From Catonia carolina (Eukaryota; Arthropoda; Insecta; Hemiptera; Achilidae), in assembly GCA_035578175.1 (NCBI GenBank), contig JAQMRL010000001.1:238777038-238841037 (forward strand): a stretch of DNA of 64,000 nt. The letters are read 5' to 3'. The translations under genes were made by a program, and so were the position numbers. Every line of letters begins with the position of its first letter. The stretch's first letter is position 1. Shown here piece by piece: positions 11,401 through 22,364 of this stretch. The notes beneath the pieces were generated by a model. The model made no database searches and had not been told where the DNA came from. It saw only the letters and a list, made by a program, of their open reading frames with translations.

Positions 11401-12999
11401 ACAAAGATTTAATTAAAACTGAATTATTTCGTGATAAACTTAGTGGACGATAGTGATGGTATAATTACAAGACTCACAGATACGTTGTGTTAGACTTTAA
11501 ATACCAGATTTGATCATAATTAATCCTTAAACTTAAAATGAAATTTTACTGTACATATTTCAAAATTAATTTTATTATAATATTTTAACGAATGGACTAT
11601 AGTGCTCGCCACGAAAGAAGTCCGCTGTGAAGATTAGTTGCCAATTTAACAGAATCTCAACCAATTTCATAGAATTTTCTGTTTAAATCACAAGTCCATT
11701 TCTGTTTTATTTGTAACTATAAATGCAAGATTCTACTATACTTGGCACAATACTGTTGTAAAAATGTATAGTTCAGTTGTAAAAATCATTTTCCAATCTT
11801 CACGTGGAACCAAAATAGCACTTTCTTTTTAAATGGCTGTTATATTAAAATGGAACATTAGATTTTACTGTTTAAATATTCACATTATAGAAATAACTGT
11901 GATCTTTAACATACTTAAACGCCGATTTTTTAAGTAAACTCTGGATAAAGTAACAGACGTCTAAAAAGCACATTAACAGAAAACCGGCTAAGAACTGGGT
12001 AATTTTTATGCGTAAATAGCTCTTTCTCCGACAAAGTTTTAAATTAAAAAATTAAGTTAAACGTATTACGCAGGAAATAACAGGCTTCAATTTTCTGTAG
12101 CGTTAAAAATTTTTCGTTTGGTCGTTTTTGAAATAGAGGTCTTTAAACATAACGTGGCGGGCATTAAAACAAACAATAAAAGTAATAATTCATAATTAAT
12201 AAAATTGATCTGAAACATTTTTTATTATCAATGGATAATAAGCCTACCTGTTGTAGTATTTTGTTTATTCGTTGTTACTTTTGATACTTATGGTTTATAC
12301 GGTATGGAAGAACACGTAATTTTCCGATTACATGAAAAAAACTTAAACCACACCGATTTAAACAAAAAGCCCATAAAATATAGAAAGTATATTGTCACAG
12401 GAGATAAATTTAAAAATATATGGATAGTCTTTTTCTACATAATAAAACTATTACAGAAAAGAAACAAAATAAGTATATCCAAAAAACGGAATATTCCAAA
12501 AAAAATTATGTAATTACCTTCTGCAGTAGTTCTACTAAAAGGTGACAGCAAATTAATAAAGTATAAAAATAAAATTAAGCGTCGCCGGTAATCAACTAAA
12601 AGTTCGAAGCTATAAACACTATTAAAATTTCAAAATAAAATTTTACTATTAGTATTTTCTTAATTGATAAACCAATTTTAATACATGTAAATTTAATTTA
12701 AAATTCTTTGTCACTTGTTATGAGAGTGAGTACAACAAAATGAAAGGAATAAAAAGATTTCAACACTTTTAAACTTGGTTACCAAAACCTCCTTTAATCT
12801 CTTTATTTAATTACTGTAATTACATTATAAATACACATAAAAATAATATACTTTGAACCGTAAACAATATAATATAGTAAGTATATTCTAAACAATTAAA
12901 TAAATTAGTTTTCTTAATTACTGATAAATTATCGTAGAATGACGTATTCAATGATATTACGCAAATATTTTGGTAACTTTCAAAGAATATTCTGGCAAT
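11401..12999. other. AT-rich sequence, nothing recognised
   Basis: About 1.6 kb of AT-rich DNA. The 69-codon frame at 12304 is lysine/isoleucine-rich, as expected by chance in such DNA, and has no motif. Confidence 0.5.
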
Positions 13000-13004
13000 A
13001 TTTT

Positions 13005-13170
13005 GGCCGGCACGTGGTGTAGTGGTCAGCGCAAATGGCTACTATGCCGGGGTCCCGGGTTCGATTCCCGGTCAGGTCTGGCATTTTTTTCATCTGTAAA
13101 TCACCACATAACATTACCTACGCACAAGCCCAAGGCTTATGTAGGCATCATTACTCAATAAAAAAAGAAA
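13005..13170 (+). mobile_element. tRNA-derived SINE, copy S1
   Basis: The head looks like a tRNA gene: A-box region TGGTGTAGTGGTCAGCGC (13015-13032) and a B box inside GGGTTCGATTCCCGG (13058-13072). An unrelated body with CCCAAGGCTTATGTAGG and an A-rich tail near 13155-13170 follows. Pol III would transcribe it, and a LINE would mobilise it. It is not a tRNA gene: no matching acceptor stem is visible and it continues into a body. Confidence 0.7.
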
Positions 13171-14709
13171 TTGTACCTACTAGTCAGAAACTGAACTAAC
13201 TATCAACGAAGAATAACAAGTAATGTTTCACAAATGATTACAACTGAACGACCAAGTAAGTATTGTATAAAATAAAATACTATATTGTAGATCTACTTTC
13301 ATAATTTTCTTAAATTTTCTGCCATATATTTTTTTATTGAAATCGTTTTATAAAAGTATTGTTTTTTTCATCAACGAATTGAGGTAACAATGTTTATAAC
13401 AACTAATCTAAAACATTTTATCAAAAACTACAAATATATATATATTGTAAAAAATACGGAAGTATCATTTAGACATATGCATTAATTTTTAATTTATTTT
13501 AACTAAAATAATAAATTAATTACTAACCGAAAGGTATCTGGTCTTAGAACAGATAGAAAAATAAAATAAAATTCGTGTTTAAAGTAAAACGGAGACACCA
13601 AACGGATCCTTTTTTTAGTAAAATAAGTAGTAAGGTACCTTTGTTTTAACAAAAATATTTCACAAATATTTTTATAATACACAAAATATCAAATTGTGAT
13701 CAGTAATTATTTATTTTAAAGGTATATTTACTGGAAGATACAAATATTCATTATAAATAATTTTATTAAATCTATGTTTTTTTTGTTAAAGAAAAGATTC
13801 TATGTTATATATTTTTTCTATTAATAACGAAAATATCCTAAATTCATTAATTTTATAAAACAAATACTGCTATAAATTTAATGATATTATAACAATAAAT
13901 ATTTAAAATACATTGTCATTTTATTAAACAGCATAATTTATTAAATTGTATAAAATACCACTTATAATGTATGTAATTAATGTATTCTGTATTATCATAT
14001 TACTGAAATTTAATTAATTATTTTATGAATAATATGTAAGAACATTTAAATTCAGTTAAATTATTTAACGTTAGGAAATAATACAGAGTGATATGTAAGT
14101 ATGTGATATTAATATTGTATTAAAAAATACAAAAAGAAATGAACTAAAAACACAGGAATCGACAAATAATAAAATCACCGGTTCACTTTTAAAAAAATGA
14201 AAAATGTTAAAAAATCAGTGAATGAGAAATATTGGAAGTGGTGCAGTATAAAAAATAATACCATAATATTTTTTTGTTTAACTGGACCTTCACTTTTGAA
14301 ATTCTGTAATGAAGAACAAAGTACAATCTCTCTAATAACACAACCCACATGTTTCAGATCCATATAAATTATTTGTTTTAATTGAAGACAAATATGTGAT
14401 AATTAAAAGTTATTTAAATTAACAGATATTCAAATCAAATTTAATATTTTAGAATTTTTGAAATGAGTTGTAGCTGTATTAATGTATTTTAATGTTTAAA
14501 AATATAATTCCATAAAGTTAATAAGCATACAGTATTAGTTTACTTGTAGTAATGGTAATACGTAATATAATACTGAAATTACTCAGTATACAGACAATCT
14601 ATTATTGACCAAACAACGTAGCTTTGTTTACTTCCGTTATTTAAAGTAAATTTCGTTCTCAAATTTTTACATACGAGTATTTTTCTATAACTCAATATTC
14701 ATCCTTATA
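13171..14709. other. AT-rich sequence, nothing recognised
   Basis: About 1.5 kb, among the most AT-rich stretches of the window, with no supported feature. Confidence 0.5.
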
Positions 14710-14848
14710 CAGTAGTCCCCGGTTGTAACGCCGGCGGTTATACCGCGCTTTCCGATGCAACGCGGGTTAAATTATACATCCACGCATAATTTATTCCATT
14801 TTTTACAGAATTTAAAAATACAGTACTGTATTTAAAGAGTGATATTTT

Positions 14849-15610
14849 ATTAGTCCTGTTACCCAATTTTTAATGTCTGTTAATTTTTTTCTAAGAAAAG
14901 AACATTTTTTGTGACAAGAAGTTAGTAGCCCTACTCAACCGGTAAAGATACTGCAGTGTGAGTTGATTCTCCTTGAGCTGTTTAAAATTTTGTGCCGTTT
15001 CCGGTCGTGCTACGAACAGAATGTCTTTTTCTAGAACATGTTTTCATTCTTGAACAATATTTAGCTACAAAATCGTACGCGAGTGTAAAAAAATCATTTC
15101 AAATTAAATTTGGAGGTGTTCCTTCACCAGAAAAATTTCAATTTCTAGGCTAAAAAATGATTTCGAGAACAAACACAGTTGGTTTTTATGATAGAAAACA
15201 TAGTGGTCGACCACTATGTTACTCTTGACAGATGACGTTTTAGAGAATGTGATAACAAGATTGCTCAATTCTCCACCGAACAGTTTACGAAAACTTTCCT
15301 CGCAAGTTGGTTTATCATATTCCAGTGTTCAGAAAGCTGCTAAAAATTTAAAATGATTCATATCGGGTACGATTAGTCCAAGAGCTTCAGCCTCCAGATT
15401 GAAACAAGCGATTCTTCTAGGATAAAAGACATTCTGTTCGTAACACGACCAGAAACAACACAAAAGTTTACTCAGCTCAGGGAGAATCAACTCACACTGC
15501 CGTATCTATACCGGTTCAGTAGGGCTACCAACTTCGTGTCACAAAACAAAATTTCCCTTTCTTAGAAACAAATTACCAGACATTAACAATTGGGTATCAG
15601 GACTAAAATT
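14849..15610. mobile_element. Long-inverted-repeat transposon remnant with DUF4817-type transposase
   Basis: Arms of about 190 bp (14849-15036 and 15418-15610) are reverse complements of each other: the outer left end TTAGTCCTGTTACCCAATTT is mirrored by AATTGGGTATCAGGACTAA. Between them lies a decayed transposase. Short inverted similarity continues outside the arms (AGAGTGAT / TTCACTCT). Confidence 0.7.
15045..15425 (+). pseudogene. DUF4817-type helix-turn-helix transposase fragment
   Basis: Frames read in order: EQYLATKSYASVKKSFQIKF, then YDRKHSGRP near 15187-15213, then a clean stretch LTDDVLENVITRLLNSP...LRKLSSQVGLSYSSVQKAA (15225-15356), then SYRVRLVQELQPPD (about 15359-15400). This is the N-terminal helix-turn-helix layout of insect mariner-related transposases annotated as DUF4817, with the SGRP linker and a second helix-turn-helix. 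Two frame changes and stops kill it. The catalytic half is missing. Confidence 0.7.
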
Positions 15611-15754
15611 CACTCTGTATTTCTTTACCTAAATACTCTATTTTTTTTAATAATTTATATTTTTGAACTGACTTTTTTAAAAATTATTGTGCTTTTGTAC
15701 TGTAAATCCTTTGCAAATAAATTATTTTCTATTCTAATAGACTATTTACTGTAA

Positions 15755-15913
15755 TAAACTGACTAGCGCGCTAGCCTATGAAGCGAAAGGTCCCGGGCTC
15801 GATTCCCGGCTAGGGTCTGGAACTTTTAACATTAAAACCCACCGTTACAGTGCCAAAACTCATAGTAATTGCTAATGACCAATTGTCGATGCGGCTTTAA
15901 ATAAACTAAAAAA
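15755..15913 (+). mobile_element. tRNA-derived SINE, copy S2
   Basis: A partial A-box region (GACTAGCGCGCTAGCC), B box in GGGCTCGATTCCCGG (about 15793-15807), a body with GTAATTGCTAATGACC, and the 3' motif GATGCGGCTTTAAATAAA. The tail runs straight into the end of HINE-like copy D, so D inserted in or next to the A-rich tail. Confidence 0.7.
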
Positions 15914-16866
15914 TCTGGTGTGAAACACTCACACAACTTTCTCTTGCCAATGCAAATAATTAACAATAAACCTAACATTAGTATTAAAACATTAGAAATG
16001 AACAAAAACTAACCTCAAAAACATAACCTTATTTTAATCATGAGTGAATGACGCAAAATGACAATCGAACTCAGTTTGGCTTAAAAATACGGAAAATCAC
16101 GCTTTCACGCTAAACTAGGCTCTGTAGAGAAAAATGCTCTAAACAAAAGTTGTAGATCTTTTAATTTTCTATAAATTTAATTATATATACTTTTGTCGTA
16201 AAATGCATACTAAGACCGAAATGTTAAAAAAATCGATTTTTCTCACGTTTTTGTGAGAAAAAAAAACAGAAAATCGCAAATTACCGCTAAACTAAGCGTT
16301 ATACAAAAAAATGTTTGAAATAAAAGTTGTAGGTTTTTAAATTCTCTACAACTTTTATTATATAAGTTTTTGCGCTAAAATTTATATTAAAGCCGTAATC
16401 TTAAAAAAACAACGTTTTTACGTGAAAACAGCCTCACCGAGAATTTCAGCAAACATGGCGCCTACCCTATCTTGTAGAGAATAAAATATTGAGTAAAATA
16501 GGCGATTTTAAAAAAAATCGTAGGACCAGTTTTTGAGAAAATCGCAAAAAACTGAAAAATTATACGAATAAACTACTACTTCCGGTTGACCGATTTTGAT
16601 GAAAATGTTCGTGTCGCGTCCGGTAGTGGTATGTAACTTAAGTTTCAAGTTTCAAGTTCGTACGATGTTCCGTTCTTGAGATATTCTGTTCACACACAGA
16701 CACACACACACACACACACAGACACACACACAGACCAATCGCTAAAAACATGTTTTTTGGGTTCAGGGGGTCTGAAAACGTATAGATCCGGTGAAAACTC
16801 GATTTCGAAAAATCGACATGAAAACAATACTTTCCTTCCTATATATTCATATAGGCAAGAGAAAGT
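15914..16866 (-). mobile_element. HINE-like ~0.95-kb repeat, copy D
   Basis: Complete minus-orientation copy: it begins TCTGGTGTGAAACACTCACAC (complement of the 3' hairpin end) and ends GGCAAGAGAAAGT followed by A4. It carries the two internal ~170-bp units and a CA tract at 16690-16734. A/T runs flank both sides. Confidence 0.8.
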
Positions 16867-17224
16867 AAAAACAAAAAAATTATTTTGTTTATTTCATAAC
16901 ATACTGCAATGAGTCATACAAAAATACATGAAAGTTGGGTACCCAATACAGTATTTTCTTTAGCTACACACTTTAAAATTGCACTTAAATTTACCTTAAT
17001 TTTTAAGTTGTACGTAATTCGTAGTTTTAGGGTTTTCTAATTATAATTTGATGATATTGGCTCCTGTACATTAGACAGGAGCGTACATTAGACATTAGAT
17101 AGAGCGCAAAGTACATTATGTAGTAAGTACGAAAATTCCTGACTTCGTTTATACCGCAGTAGGTGACATAACGCGTATCAGTTAATGACTTCTTACACAC
17201 GTGTTATAACCGGGGACCACTGTA

Positions 17225-17525
17225 TATTTTAAAATCATTAAGTATCTACTTGAATCGATAAAATTTGATATTATGAGAATTCCGTGTAGTTTTTTTCCGA
17301 ATATCTCAAACGACGCGTGATTCACACAACAAACTGCGAAATTTAAGAGTATCTTGAAATGTCTTTGGTAAATGATGAAATCCGTCGTACAAGTTAAAGG
17401 TTTTAGCAAACATTCAAACGCTATAAGAATCATTTCGCGTTACAGCTGCTTGATAATTCTGCTGATTCTCTACGATTGAACCGTGCCCACGTTTTCGATT
17501 TATAAGTTACTATTTTATTTTCGTT
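17225..17525. other. Unassigned sequence
   Basis: No recognised element between the pogo-like right end and HINE-like copy A. Confidence 0.4.
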
Positions 17526-17532
17526 CATTTTT

Positions 17533-18474
17533 ACTTTCTCTTGCCTATATGAATATATAGGAAGGAAAGTATTGTTTTCATGTCGATTTTTCGAAATCGA
17601 GTTTTCACCGGATCTATACGTTTTCAGACCCCCTGAACCCAAAAAACATGTTTTTAGCGATTGGTCTGTGTGTGTGTGTGTGTGTGTCTGTGTGTGAACA
17701 GAATATCTCAAGAACGGAACATCGTACGAACTTGAAACGTGAAACTTAAGTTACGTACTACTACCGGACTCGACACGAACATTTTCATCAAAATCGGTCA
17801 ACCGGAAGTGGTAGTTTATTCGTGTAATTTTTCACTTTTTTGCGATTTTCTCAAAAACTGGTCCTACGATTTTTTTTTAAAATCGCCTCATTTACTCAAT
17901 TTTATATTCTCTACAAGATAGGGTAGGCGCCATGTTTGCTGAAATTCTCGGTGAGGCTGTTTTCACGTAAAAACGTTGTTTTTTTAAGATTACGGCTTTA
18001 ATATGCATTTTAGCGCAAAAACTTATATAATAAAAGTTATAGAGAATTTAAAAACCTACAACTTTTATTTCAAACATTTTTTTTGTATAACGCTTAGTTT
18101 AGCGGTAATGTGCGATTTTCTGTTTTTTTCTCACGAAAACGTGTGAAAAATTGATTTTTTTAAAGATTTCGGCCTTAGTATGCATTTTACGACAAAAGTG
18201 TATATAATTAAATTTATAGAAAATTAAAAGATGTACAACTTTTATTTAAAGCATTTTTCTCTACAGAGCCTAGTTTAGAGAGAAAGCGTGATTTTCCGTA
18301 TTTTTAAGCCAAACTGAGTTCGATTGTCATTTTGCGTCATTCACTCATGATTAAAATAAGGTTATGTTTTTGAGGTTAGTTTTTGTTTATTTCTAATATT
18401 TTATTAATAATGTTAGGTTTATTATTAATTATTTGCATTGGCAAGAGAAAGTTGTGTGAGTGTTTCACACCAGA
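17533..18474 (+). mobile_element. HINE-like ~0.95-kb repeat, copy A (reference copy)
   Basis: Layout: 5' end ACTTTCTCTTGCC; GT/TG tract at 17665-17699; two related internal units at about 17962-18129 and 18130-18300, each with a GTTGTAGA-type hairpin and a GATTTTC(C/T)GT end; then GGCAAGAGAAAGT, the exact reverse complement of the first 13 bp, at 18440-18452. A hairpin GTGTGA-GTGTT-TCACAC and a CAGA end in T6 close it. This matches the plan of Helentron-associated elements (5' terminal repeat, displaced 3' partner, microsatellite, 3' stem-loop). It encodes no transposase, so it would depend on an autonomous partner that is absent here. Confidence 0.8.
18440..18474 (+). promoter_or_regulatory. 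3' inverted repeat and terminal hairpin of HINE-like copy A
   Basis: GGCAAGAGAAAGT pairs with the element's first 13 bp. It is followed by a 6-bp stem, 5-nt loop hairpin (GTGTGA/TCACAC) and CAGA. A hairpin just inside the 3' end is the termination signal in rolling-circle elements; that this one works so is an inference. Confidence 0.6.
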
Positions 18475-18479
18475 TTTTT

Positions 18480-19590
18480 TATTCTTGATCAACATCGATT
18501 TAAAAAATTATTATTCCCATGGTTTTAATTTCTTAAAATATTTTGAATTATAATAACATTTCTCCTCAACGATTTCAAAATATTGTGAGTGCTAGATTGT
18601 AAATAAATAATATTTGATTAATGTTATGGGCTTATCTAGTAAATACCATTAATTGTTATCATAATTTACTTTTTATTTAAATGTAACTGACAGTAAATGG
18701 AAAGAACAAAACTTTTTTAAATTTCCGAGTTTTTACGCAGCTATAACTTTTCTAGAAGAAATATGAATCGAGAAAATTTTTATTAAAACTTCTTTTTAGA
18801 ATACGTAAACAATAAAATTTTAAATCATTTTTAGAAATGTCTAATAGTAAAACTATTTAATAATAATAAACATGTAATTAACCTCAAAATGTGATAAAAC
18901 ATATTTCTCTCACAATTACAGGCAATATTTGATTTTCAAAAAAACGATTAAATTTAAGTTATAAACCAGAATAAATAAACCTTACATAAATTTGAGTCAA
19001 ATTAAAAATATTGAGAACAAAAACCATACGGTTTGAATAACTCAAAAGATATTACAAATAATATTTAAAAAATAATTAATTGTAATAAATTCGGTCCTGG
19101 ACAATCAAATAGGTAAAATATTTTATATTACAAATTAGAATTAGTTTATTAAATTAAATAATACGAGATTTAATTTACTAACCTTAAAAATGTTTAGACA
19201 TAAAGAAAATATAGGTTAAGTACTGTAATAAATTAAAATTAATAATGTAATAATATTAAAAAGACATTAATCATAAAGAGCATTAAATTATACTAACCAG
19301 AATTAGATAAATAAAGATGTGACGATAGCCAAAAATCACATGGCCATATAAATCTTCAAACAATATTTATTACATCCAATAAGTGACTATTGTTTAATCC
19401 GCAATAAATGAGAGAGAACTTTCTATATATGATTATAAAAAATAATTTAACAAGAAATATTCACTTATTAAAAAATCGTATTATATTTAAAAAAACTATA
19501 ACAGTATGATTGGAACAATTAAAAATTTAAATACTAATTAATTAAATTTTAAAATATATAATCATACCGTTGTTAATATAATAATAGATA
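18480..19590. other. AT-rich sequence, nothing recognised
   Basis: About 1.1 kb of very AT-rich DNA without frames or terminal repeats. Confidence 0.5.
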
Positions 19591-19614
19591 TAAATTATAA
19601 TATAAACAAATGAA

Positions 19615-19800
19615 TATCGTTATCACGCACACAATCACGTTCGGCGGTTAAAATGATAAAACCACGCACGAGCGGCAGCTGTACAACAGACAGTTCGGCG
19701 TACAACGAGCAACTGGACAGCTACACAAACTAGTCTCTAAGAATCGGTAATATTCGGTAACGTTCGTAAATATTCGGTTGCCCGTAATATCGCGGGTTCA
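19615..19800 (+). other. CpG-containing GC-richer patch, possible promoter/first exon
   Basis: This ~180-bp patch stands out from very AT-rich surroundings by many CG dinucleotides (CGTTCGGCGG, CGCACGAGCGGC, GTTCGGCGTACAACGAG). An ATG at 19653 opens a 26-codon frame ending TAG at 19733. A run of three 10-bp units (CGGTAATATT, CGGTAACGTT, CGTAAATATT) follows at 19745-19774. An AT-rich TATAAAC-like box sits upstream near 19600. It could be the 5' end of a host transcript, but no downstream coding exon was identified. Confidence 0.3.
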
Positions 19801-20445
19801 TTACATTGATTATCTTGCATCACGAGATTGATTCTTCTTCCCGTATAAGAGAGAATGATGCTACGGTGGTTGTTCAGCGGGAAATCTATATGACCATCAG
19901 ACATCATGTCAGTAATCTATATTATTTAGGCTTGCGAGTATTTCAGTGAATGATACGGAATAAAACATGTTCGTTATGTTTATCAGAGGTTTCCTTCGAA
20001 GAACCGCCACAAACTCTACCACTCCAACCCTTTCCACTCTCTTAATTAATCAATATTTCGGCCTCCCGGCCTCTCTTCTCTTTTCACCGTTCCACTGTCC
20101 TCTTCTGCACACCTCTTCGTATATTTTCCAACTCCCCTTCTCTTACTACTGACTCCACTTTTCCGTAATTTCCTACCGTAGATCATAACGTGTAAGATCC
20201 TTTCTGCTATTATGCTATTGTACCAGTTGGGGTCCACATAATTTACTACTATTTCCGATCCGAAACTAGATATTGTTATTATCGATATACCGTACATTTC
20301 ATTTCTTTAAAATTTAATTCAGATCGACTCTCTACATTAGTGTATCACTTGTAAATTATTAAAGAAAAATTAATCAGTCTTCTAGATTAATTAGAAAAGA
20401 AGGTAAATCATCAATAAATAAAATTAGATTTTTAAATTTGCACTC
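19801..20445. other. Unassigned sequence with a pyrimidine-rich, GC-richer stretch
   Basis: The region 19975-20160 is pyrimidine-rich and GC-richer than its surroundings. On the minus strand it reads a basic, glycine-rich short frame (20046-20297). I recognise neither a host protein nor a transposon family. Confidence 0.35.
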
Positions 20446-20885
20446 ATATTTTTTTCCTCGTATAGGGCCAATTTTAGACCACGTGAGGTGACTTTAGACG
20501 TTTCTACAAGCTCTTTTTGTAGCCAAAATCCTCAGAATTTGTCCACTGTATTTTTCTTCTTTCTTCTGTCCAACCGGTGTTCTGTTTTTTGCTCTTTATG
20601 GAAACCCTTCAATCCGTAATTAGTTGTTCAAATTTGGTTCGGTTTTCTCAACATCCTTTTTGACTTCTTTGAAAAATTTATCCGACACTTTAGCTCTGTT
20701 GTTTAATGTCTTAAAAATTAGTTTTGTCACTTGTTTTTCATCCATTCTGTACAGGAATCCGTAAAATTTTCATCTTGTTCTAATCGTTTCCATAAATTGT
20801 TCATTTCTTTTGTACAGTTTTTTCGAACTCGTAAACTGTATTGTCCATCTAATATTATTTATTAGGCTACTATATTACATAAAGA
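20446..20885 (-). pseudogene. LINE ORF2 C-terminal remnant
   Basis: The minus strand reads YRMDEKQVTKLIFKTLNNRA then KVSDKFFKEVKKDVEKTEP, followed after a stop by basic residues. The order (ExxLTKxI, xxWxxEVxxDL) parallels the C-terminus of the LINE at 32.3-34.4 kb (RLTKRIIEYI, WLDEIRKDLKSA). Stops interrupt it. Confidence 0.5.
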
Positions 20886-22360
20886 GGGTTCAAAAATTGA
20901 TTCAGTTAAAATTAACGATTTTTTTGTTTCAGTTCACCAAAAACTATTCGGAATGAAGCCATTAACAAATCCGGCTTATCAGCCAAAATCCGGTAATACT
21001 TGAAGTAACATCAGATAAGCCTAATGTATTTTTGTAAGCTTTTGTTGAAATCGGTAGAACAAACGAGTGATTATTTAAAATCTTTGTATTTTAATTTCAA
21101 TCTTTTATTTAAAAAAAAATCAAAAATAAAGGGTAAAAATGTTTACTTATTGTCACTGATACCGCTACAGCATCCACATTATAATTCATTCAACCAGAGA
21201 TAAAATAATGCACGCGGCCCTAGAAATTTTGGGAACAGCCAGTATAGATTTTATGTGATATAATCTAAAATTATCAGAACACTACAAAAATCATCATGGT
21301 ACATCTCAACAAAATTTTATCAACAATAAAACACGAAATATTGGAATTTCCCTCAACATATCACAGAAATTAGAAAATCATCCCAACTTTTTACTAGTGG
21401 ACCTGCAAGATAACGCAGAAAAACATTCATAAGACTACAATGAAAACATCCAAAAAACCTTTTTTGAAGATGAGAAAGATTTTAATCCAGAGGAGTTGCA
21501 TCGATTTGTAAATCCTCCATTCAAGACGCATACACCAATATTTTTTATTAATTGTTAAAATTTATTTATTATTCCATGGCGAACAGAGAGTCGATTTTTC
21601 TGTTGTAAAAATATGAACGGTAATAACCGTCCACATCTGTGTTAATGAACAGTATATTTTTATACCACGTAATTTATATAGATGCTAAATTGACTAAATG
21701 TAGTAAATTAATTTTACGTTGTGAACTGGTACGCTGGAAATCAGTCGACACGTGAACTGAGCAGCGGGCATTGGCTGAAACAGATATTTACGTGAATTGT
21801 TTACTTTTTGCAATCAGTAAATACAGTACAGTCCGTAGTTGAAAGTTTCTTGACCGTCGGTGTTTGAGCCATTGGGTATTAGCTAGCATATTCCTCGAAT
21901 GCTTTTACTGTATATTTTAAAATGTTTTCTGAATTGAATTTATAAATCTGTTGTATGTTATACCAGTGGAATTTTTTATGCTAGAAATAAGTCACTTAAT
22001 AGTTTTATGTTGGTGGTGTAGTAAGGAAATAATTCTAATTGTACGAAGTATTTTTTCTGTACTTCCTGAATGCGTTTTCTTTGTGACAGTTCAGAACAGC
22101 CCCGCAGTTCTACTCCGTTAGTTCAAACTTGTCGTATAACCGTTTTGTATTCCTTGTAATATCCACATCACTCATAATTATTTTTTTCTGAGTATTCTAT
22201 AATTAATAATCTGAGCAATTTTCTTTAATAATCCTGAGCGTTTGGTTTAATTACAATATCAGTAAGAAATTTTGACTTTTGTATTATTACAGACTATCAT
22301 GGGTTTTATTTTTTATGTCACATAAATATTTAATCAATGGAATAATTTAATAAATGGAAA
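20886..22360. other. Unassigned sequence
   Basis: Includes an unplaced stretch at 21370-21560 that reads HPNFLLVDLQDNAEKH and, after a stop, FFEDEKDFNPEELHRFVNPP, ending in a TAA. It looks like a decayed protein fragment, but I could not name the family. Confidence 0.35.
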
Positions 22361-22364
22361 GGAT

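Larger units (their letters stand above)
14710..17222. mobile_element. pogo/Tigger-like DNA transposon remnant with nested insertions
   Basis: Left end CAGTAGTCCCCGGTTGTAAC (14710) and right end, as reverse complement, CAGTGGTCCCCGGTTATAAC match at 18 of 20 bases. TA dinucleotides flank both ends (14708-14709 and 17223-17224). CAGT ends with CCCCGGTT and a TA target are typical of pogo/Tigger elements of the Tc1/mariner superfamily. No pogo transposase is readable. The interior holds a DUF4817-type remnant, a SINE and a HINE-like repeat. Confidence 0.75.

Noticed and set aside
12304..12513. 69-codon lysine-rich frame
   Set aside because: Composition expected by chance in AT-rich DNA; no motif.
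13015..13090. tRNA genes at SINE heads (also near 15780, 32000, 32110, 34655, 37400 and 49680)
   Set aside because: Good A/B boxes, but no matching acceptor stems, and each continues into a shared SINE body.
16676..16912. Frames with (TH)n or (VC)n runs at 16676, 17430, 23646, 27746 and 27822
   Set aside because: They lie in copies of the ~0.95-kb repeat, come from the CA/GT microsatellite, and are not kept open among copies.
17533..18474. Reading the ~0.95-kb repeat as a classical terminal-inverted-repeat MITE
   Set aside because: The inverted repeat is at the extreme 5' end but about 22 bp inside the 3' end, and no fixed target duplication is visible beyond T runs.
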